Source of the DNA: an uncultured Acidobacteriota bacterium
Lineage (GTDB): Bacteria; Acidobacteriota; UBA6911; RPQK01; JAJDTT01
DNA: 64,000 nt
Assembly: GCA_951812665.1 (NCBI GenBank)
Contig: CATOST010000036.1
Span: 423,070 to 487,069 of the forward strand
Direction: 5' to 3'
Part shown: positions 17,174 to 25,883 of the stretch, piece after piece
How the letters are laid out: each line of letters opens with the position of its first letter
How positions within the stretch are numbered: the stretch's first letter is position 1
The notes under the pieces: generated by a model
Seen by the model: only the letters and a program-made list of their open reading frames with translations
Told to the model about the DNA's origin: nothing
Databases searched by the model: none
Program-made: the position numbers and the translations under genes

Positions 17174-17940
17174 CCGAACACCCGGCCGCCACAGACGTTG
17201 ATCGACTGCCCGTTGATGCCTCGGGCTTCGTCCCGGGCCAGCTGAACGGCCAGGATGGCGACCTCCTCGGGTACCAGGCGGCGGCCCAATGGCGTAGATT
17301 CCTTCTCCAACTGTTCGAAGCTGACTCCCAGCCGTTGCGAGTCGTACTCCAGGCGCCGGTCGTTGAGGCGGGAGCGGGTCACGCCGGGACAGACGGCATT
17401 GGCGGTGATCCCGTGGGGGGCTCCTTCCACGGCCGTGCTGCGGGTCAGCCCCAACAGGCCGTGCTTGCTGGCGCCATAGGCGGCGCCGTGCTCGCTTCCG
17501 ATCCTGCCGGCGATGGACGAGATGTTGATGATTCGTCCCCAACCCCGCTCCATCATGGAAGGGAGGACCTGCTTGGTGAGGAGGTAGGGCGCGGTCAGGT
17601 TGACACGGAGCGTCAGGTCCCAGAAGTCGTCGTCGAAATCGACCAGGGCTTTGGGATTCTGACTGCTTCCCACGCCGGCGTTGTTGACCAGGATTTCGAT
17701 GGGACCCCAGGTCTCGGTGACGGTTCGGACGATGCGGGCCGGCGCCGATCGGTCGGACAGGTCGCCGGGGACCACCAGCGCGTCTCCACCCCCGGATTTC
17801 ACTTCCCGGGCCAAATTCTCCAGCTCGTCCAGGCTGCGCGCGGTGACGGCGACTCGGGCGCCTTCGGCGGCGAGTCCGACCGCGATGGCGCGTCCGATGC
17901 CACGGCCGGCCCCGGTCACTAAGGAAATGCGATTCACCAT
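17170..17940 (-). CDS. SDR family NAD(P)-dependent oxidoreductase
   Basis: A 256-residue classical short-chain dehydrogenase: TGAGRGIG cofactor loop at residues 9-16, NNAG near 88, Ser in ISSIAG and the catalytic YGASK. It resembles 3-oxoacyl-ACP reductases and sugar-acid dehydrogenases, which cannot be separated by motif. A GAGGGGG Shine-Dalgarno sequence precedes the ATG. The catabolic neighbours (glycosidase-like lipoprotein, Gfo/Idh, alcohol dehydrogenase) favour a sugar or polyol substrate. Confidence 0.92.
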   Translation of the reverse strand: MVNRISLVTGAGRGIGRAIAVGLAAEGARVAVTARSLDELENLAREVKSGGGDALVVPGDLSDRSAPARIVRTVTETWGPIEILVNNAGVGSSQNPKALVDFDDDFWDLTLRVNLTAPYLLTKQVLPSMMERGWGRIINISSIAGRIGSEHGAAYGASKHGLLGLTRSTAVEGAPHGITANAVCPGVTRSRLNDRRLEYDSQRLGVSFEQLEKESTPLGRRLVPEEVAILAVQLARDEARGINGQSINVCGGRVFG

Positions 17941-17976
17941 GGGATCAGTCCCCCCTCTTGGGAGTGCGGTGCGGGT

Positions 17977-19929
17977 TCACTCGGGGAAGAAGCTCAAGTC
18001 CCAGTCGCCCAATTTTCGCAGTCGTGAGAAGGGCAGCACTTCCGCAGGCTGTCCCGCTCTCAGCCAGGCGGCGATCTCTTCGGCGTGTCCCAGGCGTCGC
18101 AGGGCCAGTGAGGAGGCGCTGCCGTGGATGACCGTGTCCCAGAAAGCCAGGTATTCGACTCCCGCGCCGTACAAGGCATGGGCCTTGCGCCGGTATTCGG
18201 CCACCGGCAGGTTGCGGGGCATGACGTTCAGGGCCAGTTTGGTCCGGGTTTCCCGGGTCAGGGACACCCAGGCGGCCACGTCCCGCGGATCTTCCCACGA
18301 CGGCTGCCAACTGAAAAGGTGTTTGGCCGACGAGTAGGGGATCAGGGTGTCCACCAGCCCCTCCCGCACCCAGGTCTCGGGATCCAATCTGAATTCCAGG
18401 TTCTCCTCCAGGCTGCCGAAGACCCAGGCCGTGATCTCAAAGGGCTGGTCACGGCCCTGCTCCCGGGCCGATTCTTCCAGCGTCCGGCGAAGGTCCTTCA
18501 TGAATTGGATGGCGGCCCGGCACCGGTAGGCCAACCAGTCGCGCCACTCCGGGTCCTGCTCGTCCAGTTCCCTGGGGTCCTTGCCGAACTCTCCTTGAAA
18601 ACCCTCCACCAGGGGAGCTTCATACTCGACGTACGGGGGCTGGCGGTTGTAGAGGATGGCGATGCCGTCGACGGAATAGGCGGACATCTCCCGCACGAAA
18701 CTCAGCATATAGTCTCGAACTCCCGGAAAGGCCAGAGACATGGCGGTCCCGGGCGTGCCGTCCCGGCGCACGGTCCGCCACTCGGGATGCCGGTCCCAGA
18801 AGCCCCCCCGGTTGAAGGCTTCCCAGGGTGGCGGCCAGTAGAAGGGGCCCCAGCCCAGCCGGTAGTTGGCGTGGATCTCGAGACCCATCTCATGGGCGGC
18901 GTCGACCGCCACCCGGAGGGGGTCGATGCCTTTCTCCACGTACTCGGTCCAGGTCTCGACCAGCAGCCGGTCGCCTATCCTGACGAAATCCTCCAGAGGA
19001 TAGTGTTCCCGGGTCCACATCCTTCCGACTCGGGTGAAGTAGTTGCAGACGTCCCCGTGGATCCCGTCCCAGTAGATCCGACGGAAGTCGGTGTCGCGAT
19101 AGGGTTCAAGGTGCGAGCGGACGAACTCGGCCGAGGCCGGCTCCGCGCGCCCCCAGGCCACGGCCCAGGAGTCGTTGTAGCCGAAGAGCCGGCGGGTGCC
19201 GGTGCGCGCCCGATCCTGCTCCAGGGTGGCCACCTCCTCCGAGTTCAGCGGTACCAGCTTGACATAGGCGATCCAGGCCTTCTCGCAGGGGTTGCCGTAC
19301 TCCTGGTCCGGCGGGACGACGCGTTGGCAGGGTTGCCGCAAGATGAGGTCCTGTCCGCTCAGGTCAGCGGTCTTGAAATAGACCTCCTGAATCCGGGGCC
19401 CCCGGACGGTGTCGTCCTCCGGCACCCCCGAGGCCAGGCCCTCCGGAGCCGGCAGGAACAGCGTCGAAAAAGCCGGGTCGCCACTCAGCTTGGCCCGCAC
19501 GTTCAGGTTCTGGTAGGGCCTCCAGGCGGTATTGAACATGCCGACGTAGACGTCGTGGACACCGGTCGTGTCCAGGCCCAGAGTCAGGTCGGGGGCCTGG
19601 GCCTCCTCTCCCGCAAAGACCAGGGTTCCCTTGAAGTCCTCGGTCTCGTAGTCGATGAGTCTCCAGGCGAAACGTTTCTCCTGGCGGGTCAGGGCCGAGG
19701 CCGGTTGGGACCGGCTGAGATCGGTGAAGTACACGGGGGTTCCAGTGCGATGGAAGATGGGGAGTCGGCCGTCCTCCCGAGTCTCGACCGGCACCGGTTG
19801 AGTACAGGCCGGGAGTAGAACCGTAGCGGCCAGGACCACGAAGGACAGGGCCCGGGAGCCGGTTCCGAAGCCGTCCCAAGCGGCGCTGAGATACTTCCGG
19901 TCGGACACGGTTTCCGGCTTCATGATCAC
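17977..19929 (-). CDS. Glycosidase-like (TIM-barrel) lipoprotein
   Basis: A 650-residue protein with a lipobox (LLPAC, Cys near residue 42) after a hydrophobic signal, predicting a membrane-anchored lipoprotein. Residues about 60-230 are beta-rich. From about 240 a barrel-like domain follows with segments typical of GHL10/DUF187-type glycosyl hydrolases: FRRIYWDGIHGDVCNYF, DAAHEMGLEIHANYRLG, SVDGIAILYNRQPPYVEYE. I cannot assign catalytic residues. The start is GTG at 19929 (AGGGGAC upstream) or ATG at 19923. It begins only 6 nt after the cytochrome b stop and is presumably in the same transcript. Confidence 0.75.
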   Translation of the reverse strand: MIMKPETVSDRKYLSAAWDGFGTGSRALSFVVLAATVLLPACTQPVPVETREDGRLPIFHRTGTPVYFTDLSRSQPASALTRQEKRFAWRLIDYETEDFKGTLVFAGEEAQAPDLTLGLDTTGVHDVYVGMFNTAWRPYQNLNVRAKLSGDPAFSTLFLPAPEGLASGVPEDDTVRGPRIQEVYFKTADLSGQDLILRQPCQRVVPPDQEYGNPCEKAWIAYVKLVPLNSEEVATLEQDRARTGTRRLFGYNDSWAVAWGRAEPASAEFVRSHLEPYRDTDFRRIYWDGIHGDVCNYFTRVGRMWTREHYPLEDFVRIGDRLLVETWTEYVEKGIDPLRVAVDAAHEMGLEIHANYRLGWGPFYWPPPWEAFNRGGFWDRHPEWRTVRRDGTPGTAMSLAFPGVRDYMLSFVREMSAYSVDGIAILYNRQPPYVEYEAPLVEGFQGEFGKDPRELDEQDPEWRDWLAYRCRAAIQFMKDLRRTLEESAREQGRDQPFEITAWVFGSLEENLEFRLDPETWVREGLVDTLIPYSSAKHLFSWQPSWEDPRDVAAWVSLTRETRTKLALNVMPRNLPVAEYRRKAHALYGAGVEYLAFWDTVIHGSASSLALRRLGHAEEIAAWLRAGQPAEVLPFSRLRKLGDWDLSFFPE

Positions 19930-19935
19930 TGTCCC

Positions 19936-21762
19936 CTACTTTCCGGTCTGGCTCTCCTCCAGGATCCATTCGGTCAGGAGTTGGAGCTCCTGGTTTCGGA
20001 GCCGGTGGGCGAACTTCGGCATCCCGGAATTCTCGCTCCCGTAGAAACGAGGTTGAGAAGAATCCATGATGATTCCGCCCAGCCACTCCGGAGAACCGTA
20101 TCCGGTCAGGTCCGGTCCCAGGGCCATTCCCGACCCCGAGACCTCCGGGTGGTCGAGTTGATGGCACATGACGCAACCTTGGGCCCCTTCTGAAGTTCCT
20201 GACGAGAAAACGCGCGCCCCGAGCGCCATGAAATCCGGGTCCGCCGCCGCTGATTCGGAAGCTCTCGTCTGCTGGGTGACGAAAGCCGACACGGCTTCGA
20301 TCTCACGTTCGGTCATGAGGGGGATGTTCTTCCTGGCCCACTGGACCATGGTTCCGTCCCGGTGGCGGGTCATTCCGAAGAAGCGGTCCGCCGCAGGATC
20401 CCTCAGAAACTCGGCGATCCATTCCGGAGTCCCGAAACCGGCCAGATCGCTGGCGCTCGGCGTGACCGCCGTAGATTCACCATCCCGGATCTCGATCACC
20501 TGGGCCCCGGTTCCGTCATGACCGTCCCAGCGATGACAGGCCGAGCAATTGTCTCGAAACAACGGCGGACCCTGAGTCTGGGGGTCCCGGTGCAACATCG
20601 CCAGGGCTCCGTCGGGAGGTATCCCGTTCTCCCGGGCCAACTCCAGGATGCGCCGGGTCCTCTCTTCCGCCTCCGCCAGTCCCGCCAGGTACATGGGCCG
20701 GGTCTGATCCTCCCGGATGGCCGTCGCAGTCAGCAGCATGGCTCCGGTCAGAGTGGCGAAGGTGATCCCGACGCACAGTGCATGTCCCCGGCGAAAGCGG
20801 CTCAGAAAGGGGAAACAGAACATCACTCCGACGACGAAGGAGGGAATCACCACGGCGCCGATCACCTCGCTCCTCCCTGGAAAGTACTTCAGGAACTGGT
20901 AGAGAAAGAGCAGGTACCATTCGGGGCGCGCCGAAGGGGAGGGCCGGGAAGGATCGGCCGGCGCGTCCAGGGGAGCTCCGCCTTCGGGTCCGAAAACGAA
21001 GCCCCGTTCCCAACCGCCCCAGCCTGCCAGCGCCGCCAGGACCACCAGCACGGCCAAGCAGGCGAGGCCGTCCAGAAACGCCTGCCGGGGCCAGAAATAG
21101 GCTTCTCCCTTGGCGTCCTTGGGATGGGTCACGCCGTGGCGGCGAAAGAGGACGACGTGAAGCACCGTCACCAGCGCCAGCAGGGCGGGCAAAAACCCGG
21201 CGTGAAGCGCGAAGAAGCGAGTGATCGTGTGATGTCCGTAGGTGGGTCCGCCCAGCAGGAGGCGCTCCAGGGTCGGCCCCAGCAGCGGCACGATCCCCAG
21301 GATCTTGGTGGTCACCTGGGTGGCCCAGTATCCCCGTTCGTCCCAGGGCAACAGGTATCCGGTGAGGGCCGTTCCCAGCACCAGCCCCAGAAGCAGCAGG
21401 CCGAACCACCAGTTGATCTCGCGCGGAGAACGGTAAGCCCCCGCGATGACCACCTGCAGCAGATGGAAGACCAACAGCACGATCATGGCGTGGGAGGCGT
21501 AGTGATGCAGTCCCCGGATGAACCAGCCCAACTCCATCTGGTGCTGGATGAAGTAGACGCTCTCCCAGGCCGCGCGGATCGACGGACTGTAGGCGGTCCA
21601 GAGGAGAAGACCGGTGAAGAGCTGGAGCAGGAAGGTGAAGACCAGGGTGCTGCCCCAGACATAGCGCCATCTGGCGCCGCCCGGGATCGACTCGTAAAGC
21701 AGCCAGGACACGAGTCGCCGGTAGCCCGTCCGACGATCCAACCAGTCGCTCACACGGCTCAC
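19936..21762 (-). CDS. Cytochrome b (b6-like) fused to a diheme cytochrome c
   Basis: A 608-residue membrane subunit of a quinol-oxidising bc complex. Heme b ligands are H86/H100 (RGLHHY...FHLLQV) and H187/H202 (LHAGF...LHVV). The 14-residue gap in the second pair is b6-like. The Qo-site PEWY motif is at 280-283. After the last helices, the C-terminal 230 residues carry two heme c sites, CSACH (406-410) and CVMCH (530-534), replacing a separate cytochrome c1/f. Its start overlaps the Rieske stop (ATGA, 21759-21762). Confidence 0.95.
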   Translation of the reverse strand: MSRVSDWLDRRTGYRRLVSWLLYESIPGGARWRYVWGSTLVFTFLLQLFTGLLLWTAYSPSIRAAWESVYFIQHQMELGWFIRGLHHYASHAMIVLLVFHLLQVVIAGAYRSPREINWWFGLLLLGLVLGTALTGYLLPWDERGYWATQVTTKILGIVPLLGPTLERLLLGGPTYGHHTITRFFALHAGFLPALLALVTVLHVVLFRRHGVTHPKDAKGEAYFWPRQAFLDGLACLAVLVVLAALAGWGGWERGFVFGPEGGAPLDAPADPSRPSPSARPEWYLLFLYQFLKYFPGRSEVIGAVVIPSFVVGVMFCFPFLSRFRRGHALCVGITFATLTGAMLLTATAIREDQTRPMYLAGLAEAEERTRRILELARENGIPPDGALAMLHRDPQTQGPPLFRDNCSACHRWDGHDGTGAQVIEIRDGESTAVTPSASDLAGFGTPEWIAEFLRDPAADRFFGMTRHRDGTMVQWARKNIPLMTEREIEAVSAFVTQQTRASESAAADPDFMALGARVFSSGTSEGAQGCVMCHQLDHPEVSGSGMALGPDLTGYGSPEWLGGIIMDSSQPRFYGSENSGMPKFAHRLRNQELQLLTEWILEESQTGK

Positions 21763-22271
21763 GAGATGGCGATCCTCTCGCGTACCCCGGGTCGAAACTC
21801 CTGGTAGCGCACCATGACCTCGCCCTTTTCGATCTTGACCTCCAGCTCGTCCAGACCCCGGGGAGACGGGCTCTCCGGATCGGCGATGACGCCGTCCAGG
21901 CCGAAGGAGCTGTCGTGGCAGGGGCAGAGGAACCGTCGCTTGGCCGTTTCATATCCGACGAAGCATCCGGCATGGGGACAGATGACCTGGAAGGCCCGGA
22001 CACCGGTCTCCCGCCGCACCAGGTAAACGGCGCCCAGCGGAACCTGGGCGCCCACTTCCCAGGCGTCCCGGCGCTGGCCTCGCACCCTGAAATGGCGGGG
22101 GGTACCCATCGGGAGGCTGTCGACGGAGGCCACGCGGCTGAAGCCGTGCTGATCGGCGCGGCGGCGGAGGGGGTTGAGAAGGAAGAAAAGACCCGCTCCC
22201 AGGGGAACGACCAACAGGCCGATTCCAATGACGCCGCCCACCAATTTCTGAAACCACTCGCGTCTTCGCAT
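21759..22271 (-). CDS. Rieske [2Fe-2S] protein of a bc complex
   Basis: A 170-residue protein with an N-terminal RRREWFQK twin-arginine-like signal and one hydrophobic anchor (residues about 10-32). The Rieske cluster motifs CPHAGC and CPCHDSSF (two Cys and two His) follow. It transfers the first quinol electron to the c-type hemes. It is translationally coupled to the cytochrome b-cc gene. The two genes alone make a minimal complex. Confidence 0.96.
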   Translation of the reverse strand: MRRREWFQKLVGGVIGIGLLVVPLGAGLFFLLNPLRRRADQHGFSRVASVDSLPMGTPRHFRVRGQRRDAWEVGAQVPLGAVYLVRRETGVRAFQVICPHAGCFVGYETAKRRFLCPCHDSSFGLDGVIADPESPSPRGLDELEVKIEKGEVMVRYQEFRPGVRERIAIS

Positions 22272-22410
22272 GATTCTATGATCGCCGGCGCCAAACTCAG
22301 GAGCCGATCGCCCGGAAAAGGATACCGCAATCCGGTGCCGGAAGTCGGACTGAAAAAATCACGATTTGAAGTATTCCGATCCGGGTTGCAACAAACCCGC
22401 CGGACCGTTT

Positions 22411-23712
22411 TCAGCTCTTGTCCGGCACCGGAATCCGATACCGGTGCAACGTGCTCTCCAGAGTCGGACGCCCCAGTCGAATCCGGCCGTCATTGAGCAG
22501 GTAGGAGAACAGGTACCCGGCTCCGAGCATTAGGATTCCGATGAGAAAGCAGTACATGACGGCTCGGTCGGGGTACATGTCCTTCAAATACCCCATGTAG
22601 AGCGGTCCGCAGATGCCGGCGGCCGCCCACGCCGTGAGGATCACGCCATAGATGGTGGACATCTTCCTGCTGCCGAAGACATCCAATACGAAGGGAGGCA
22701 TGGTGGCGAACCCGCCGCCGAAGCAGAGGAGCACGTAACAGACCAGGATCGAGAAGATCCAGGGGTTGGTCTCCGTCATCAGAACCCCGAAGACCACCAT
22801 CTGGCTGGCCAGCAGGATGCGGAAGACCGCAGCCCGGCCCAGGCGGTCCGAGAGGAGTCCCCAGAAGAGGCGCCCCACTCCGTTGCAGAGCGAACTGACG
22901 GCGATGAGCGTCGCTCCGTATGCCGCAAGCGTGGTCGGCTCGATCGAGGGATCGGCGAGTCCCCAGACCTCCTGCAGGAGCTCCGACTGGAAGCTGATCA
23001 CCGATATCCCGGCGGCGATGTTGAAGAAGAACACCGTCCACATGATGACGAACTGGGTGGTGCCCAAATAGGTGCGGGAAGACTGGGGTTCGGCGTCCCG
23101 AAGGGAGGTCTGGTTGCCGGCGCCCAGAGCAGCAGGCGCGGGGGGGTCGCTCAGGAGCAGACTGCAGGGAATCAGGATGCAGGCGAATAAGATCCCCATC
23201 CAGAAGAAGACCAGCGGCAGCGCTCCTGCGGTCCGGACGATCAGAAACGGCGCCAGTCCCTTGCTCAGCAGAAACGCGCCGATGCCGAATCCCATCACCA
23301 CGATGCCGGTGGCCAGCCCCTTGCGGTCGGGAAACCACTTGGCGACCGTGGCGACCGGCGTCACGTATCCGAAGCCGATCCCGGCGCCGCCGATCACCCC
23401 GTAGCCCAGGTAGAAAAGGGGGATCAGATCGAATTGGAGCGCCGTACCCGCGATCAGGTATCCAGCGGAGAACATGATGCTGCCGGCCAGGGCCAGTACC
23501 CGGGGCCCCAGCCGGGGCAGCATGCTTCCCGCCCAGGCCGCCGAAACGCCCAGCGAGAAGATGGCGATACTGAAGGCCCAGGCGGTCTGAGTATGGGTCC
23601 AGCCCATCTGCCGGACCAGCATCGTCTGGAAGAAGCTCCAGGCGTAGACTGTGCCGAAGCAGATTTGGAGGGTCGTGCAGATGAGAGCTATGACGCTTCG
23701 CGGTATGCGCAC
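22411..23712 (-). CDS. OFA-type MFS transporter
   Basis: A 433-residue MFS carrier with twelve predicted helices. The N-terminal segment (CFGTVYAWSFFQTMLVRQMGW) and the GYGVIGGAGIGFGYVTPVA helix match the oxalate/formate antiporter (OFA) group, which moves small carboxylates. It starts at GTG 23712 with AGGAGGAA about 9 nt upstream, overlapping the end of the HAMP receptor gene, so the two are cotranscribed. The substrate is unknown. Confidence 0.9.
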   Translation of the reverse strand: MRIPRSVIALICTTLQICFGTVYAWSFFQTMLVRQMGWTHTQTAWAFSIAIFSLGVSAAWAGSMLPRLGPRVLALAGSIMFSAGYLIAGTALQFDLIPLFYLGYGVIGGAGIGFGYVTPVATVAKWFPDRKGLATGIVVMGFGIGAFLLSKGLAPFLIVRTAGALPLVFFWMGILFACILIPCSLLLSDPPAPAALGAGNQTSLRDAEPQSSRTYLGTTQFVIMWTVFFFNIAAGISVISFQSELLQEVWGLADPSIEPTTLAAYGATLIAVSSLCNGVGRLFWGLLSDRLGRAAVFRILLASQMVVFGVLMTETNPWIFSILVCYVLLCFGGGFATMPPFVLDVFGSRKMSTIYGVILTAWAAAGICGPLYMGYLKDMYPDRAVMYCFLIGILMLGAGYLFSYLLNDGRIRLGRPTLESTLHRYRIPVPDKS

Positions 23713-23726
23713 CGCTCGACTTCCTC

Positions 23727-24470
23727 CTACCCGGCCTGGCCCGGCGTCGCCCCGGGCCCCTTGGAACCGGACCCGCGTTCGGACACGTAACGAAAGAGGC
23801 GGGCCAGGTCCCCGACTTCATCGTCGCGGGCCAGCAGTTCGTCGTCCCTCGACCTGTCCGGTTCCCTGTCTCCGGCCACGTCGACGGCAAAGGCGAGGAG
23901 TCCACCCAGAGGCTTTGCCGCCAGGTTGACGAACCAGATCGACGCCAGCACACCGACCACGAGAAAGATGCAGATGAGGATGACCTGCTGGCCGATGGCC
24001 CGCTGAATCTTGAGTGCAACCAGGTCCAGATCCATTCCCACATGGACCGTGCCCGCGACACCGGCCAGGATGGGGCTGCCCACTTCTACGAAATCCCCCA
24101 TCCCCGGTATGCTCCGTTCGACCGGTTCGGTGCTGGACGGGTCGCTGGCCCGGACCTGTTCGGGTATGCCCGGGACGAAGGTATGAGCCAAGTATTCGCC
24201 CGATTCACTCGTGATGTAGATGTAGCGGATTCCCTGAATCTCCACGAACTGATCGATCATCGACTGCAACGTCGCCAAGTTCCGGTTCAGAAGAATGTCC
24301 ACGCTGGCGTCGGCAATGGTCTTGGCGATATTCCTGGTGTTGGTCTCGTATTCCGCCGACAACTGGGTGTCGACGGTGTAGATGCACAGAATCGACGTGG
24401 ACAGCACGATCAGCCCGAAGAGGGCGAAGATGCCGAAACGGGTTTTCTGGAAAAGCTTCTGAATCTTCAT
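23727..24470 (-). CDS. HAMP-domain membrane receptor lacking an output domain
   Basis: A 247-residue protein: TM1 (residues about 12-32), an extracytoplasmic PAS/sCache-like sensor (about 35-155, with the typical IRYIYITSESGEYLAHTFVPG strand-turn), TM2 (about 160-182) and a HAMP-like segment (about 184-230, DDEVGDLARLFRYV). It then ends in a Gly/Pro-rich tail. Histidine kinase, cyclase or methyl-accepting output is absent. Its ATG is one base after the stop of the binding-protein gene, and the MFS gene follows at 14 nt. The stop is clean, so this is probably the natural end, although loss of a downstream domain is possible. Confidence 0.8.
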   Translation of the reverse strand: MKIQKLFQKTRFGIFALFGLIVLSTSILCIYTVDTQLSAEYETNTRNIAKTIADASVDILLNRNLATLQSMIDQFVEIQGIRYIYITSESGEYLAHTFVPGIPEQVRASDPSSTEPVERSIPGMGDFVEVGSPILAGVAGTVHVGMDLDLVALKIQRAIGQQVILICIFLVVGVLASIWFVNLAAKPLGGLLAFAVDVAGDREPDRSRDDELLARDDEVGDLARLFRYVSERGSGSKGPGATPGQAG

Positions 24471-24471
24471 C

Positions 24472-25809
24472 TCAAGAGACCCAACTCTGCCAGTCGTCCA
24501 AAGTCACGAAGCGCCCGCCCTCGACGACGGTGTAATAGACCATTTGAAGCCCTTGCCGGCGGTCGGGTCCGAAAGAGACCTTTTCGCCGATCCCGAGGTC
24601 GTAGTTCCGCACCGAGAAAACCGCCTTCTCCAGTTTGGCTCGATCGTGCCCTCCCCCCATGCGCCGTAGAATCTCCGCCATCAACTTGGCGTCGAGGAAT
24701 CCCTCCAGGCTGACGAAGCTCTGGGGGAACGGACTGTAAGCTTCCTTGACCAGCTCCCGGGGAACGGCGGGGTCGTAACGTTCCATCAATTCCCGGTATT
24801 CGCGCACCGCCGGAATGGAGGTGTTCTCATAGCTGGGAACCACCTGGGAATTGACCAGATACCGAGTGTATCGATCAGCGTCGTCACGACCTTCGGTGAG
24901 CAGTTGGAGGAGGTTTTCGCTCCCCACGAACGAGAGGTTGGCGATGGGAACCCGGAGCCCCAGATCCACGGCGTCGCGCGCGAACGCGGCGCACGCGGCA
25001 TACGAACCGATGCAGATCACGGCGTCGGGGGAAGCGGCCTGGAGGATTTCAACCTGTGCCCTCATGGTGCCGGTGAACCGCTGACCGCGGCGGTAGGTGG
25101 CCTCACCGGCCAGTCGCTCGCCGTGGGCTGCCAGCGCCGCGCGGACGCCCGCCCAGCCGCTCCTGCCATAGGCGTCGGCCTGGTAGAACACGGCGATGCG
25201 TTTCTTGCCGACGCGAAGGAAGTTGTCGACGAGGCCGGCGGTCTCCTGCCGGTAGGAGGCCCGGAGGTTGAAGGCGAAGTCACCATAGGGCGGTTCCCTC
25301 TGGGGCTGGGCCCCGGTAAAGGGAAAGAAGAGGTAGACCCGTTCGTCCTGAAACTTCTTGAGCAGGGGCAGCACCCGCGTCACCGTCGGTGTCCCCACGT
25401 AGCCGAACAGGAGGAACACCCGGTCCTCCAGCATGAGCTTCATGGTGTTCCGAACGCAGGGGTCTGGTTGATAGCCGTCGTCGTAGAGCTTCAGGAGGAT
25501 CCTGCAGCCGTTGACGCCGCCGTTGTCGTTGATGTGGTTGAAGTAGGCTTTGGCTCCGCGGTAGAGCTCGCTGCCCAAGCCCCGGGAAGGACCGGAAAAG
25601 GCGGCGGACATGCCCAGGACGATCTCGTTCTCAGGTGAGCCGGAAAGTGAATCTGGATGCGTCCGTTGGACGACCGTGGTCGACTTGCCCAATTCGACGG
25701 GTGTGGCCCCGGCCCTCCGTCGACTGGTCCACGTCGTCGCCGCAAGACCCGCGAGCCCGCGAGTCAGCAGCGACCGCCGCGTCATGATCGGAGTGCGCCG
25801 TCTCCGCAT
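24472..25809 (-). CDS. Branched-chain-amino-acid-type periplasmic binding protein
   Basis: A 445-residue type I periplasmic binding protein (LivJ/AmiC/UrtA-like). An Arg-rich signal (MRRRRTPIMTRRSLL) with a twin-arginine character is followed by the two-lobed fold: LGMSAAFSGPSRGLGSELYRGAKAYF, then FGYVGTPTVTRVLPLL and the AVFYQADAYGRSGW hinge strand. No ABC permease or ATPase genes are adjacent. The partner is instead a HAMP receptor, suggesting a sensory role (inference). The start at 25809 has GAAGG upstream. The longer frame to 25887 lacks this support. Confidence 0.85.
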   Translation of the reverse strand: MRRRRTPIMTRRSLLTRGLAGLAATTWTSRRRAGATPVELGKSTTVVQRTHPDSLSGSPENEIVLGMSAAFSGPSRGLGSELYRGAKAYFNHINDNGGVNGCRILLKLYDDGYQPDPCVRNTMKLMLEDRVFLLFGYVGTPTVTRVLPLLKKFQDERVYLFFPFTGAQPQREPPYGDFAFNLRASYRQETAGLVDNFLRVGKKRIAVFYQADAYGRSGWAGVRAALAAHGERLAGEATYRRGQRFTGTMRAQVEILQAASPDAVICIGSYAACAAFARDAVDLGLRVPIANLSFVGSENLLQLLTEGRDDADRYTRYLVNSQVVPSYENTSIPAVREYRELMERYDPAVPRELVKEAYSPFPQSFVSLEGFLDAKLMAEILRRMGGGHDRAKLEKAVFSVRNYDLGIGEKVSFGPDRRQGLQMVYYTVVEGGRFVTLDDWQSWVS

Positions 25810-25883
25810 GGGAATGTCGCCTTCTGTAGGGTCAAGGATACCCGTTTCGACTTCTTCGTGGTACCGGAAAGGAGCGGGGAAGA

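Noticed and set aside
18124..19818. 564-residue plus-strand open frame inside the glycosidase-like lipoprotein gene
   Set aside because: It is a GC-driven shadow. The minus strand has a lipobox and barrel-like segments, while this frame has no recognisable features.
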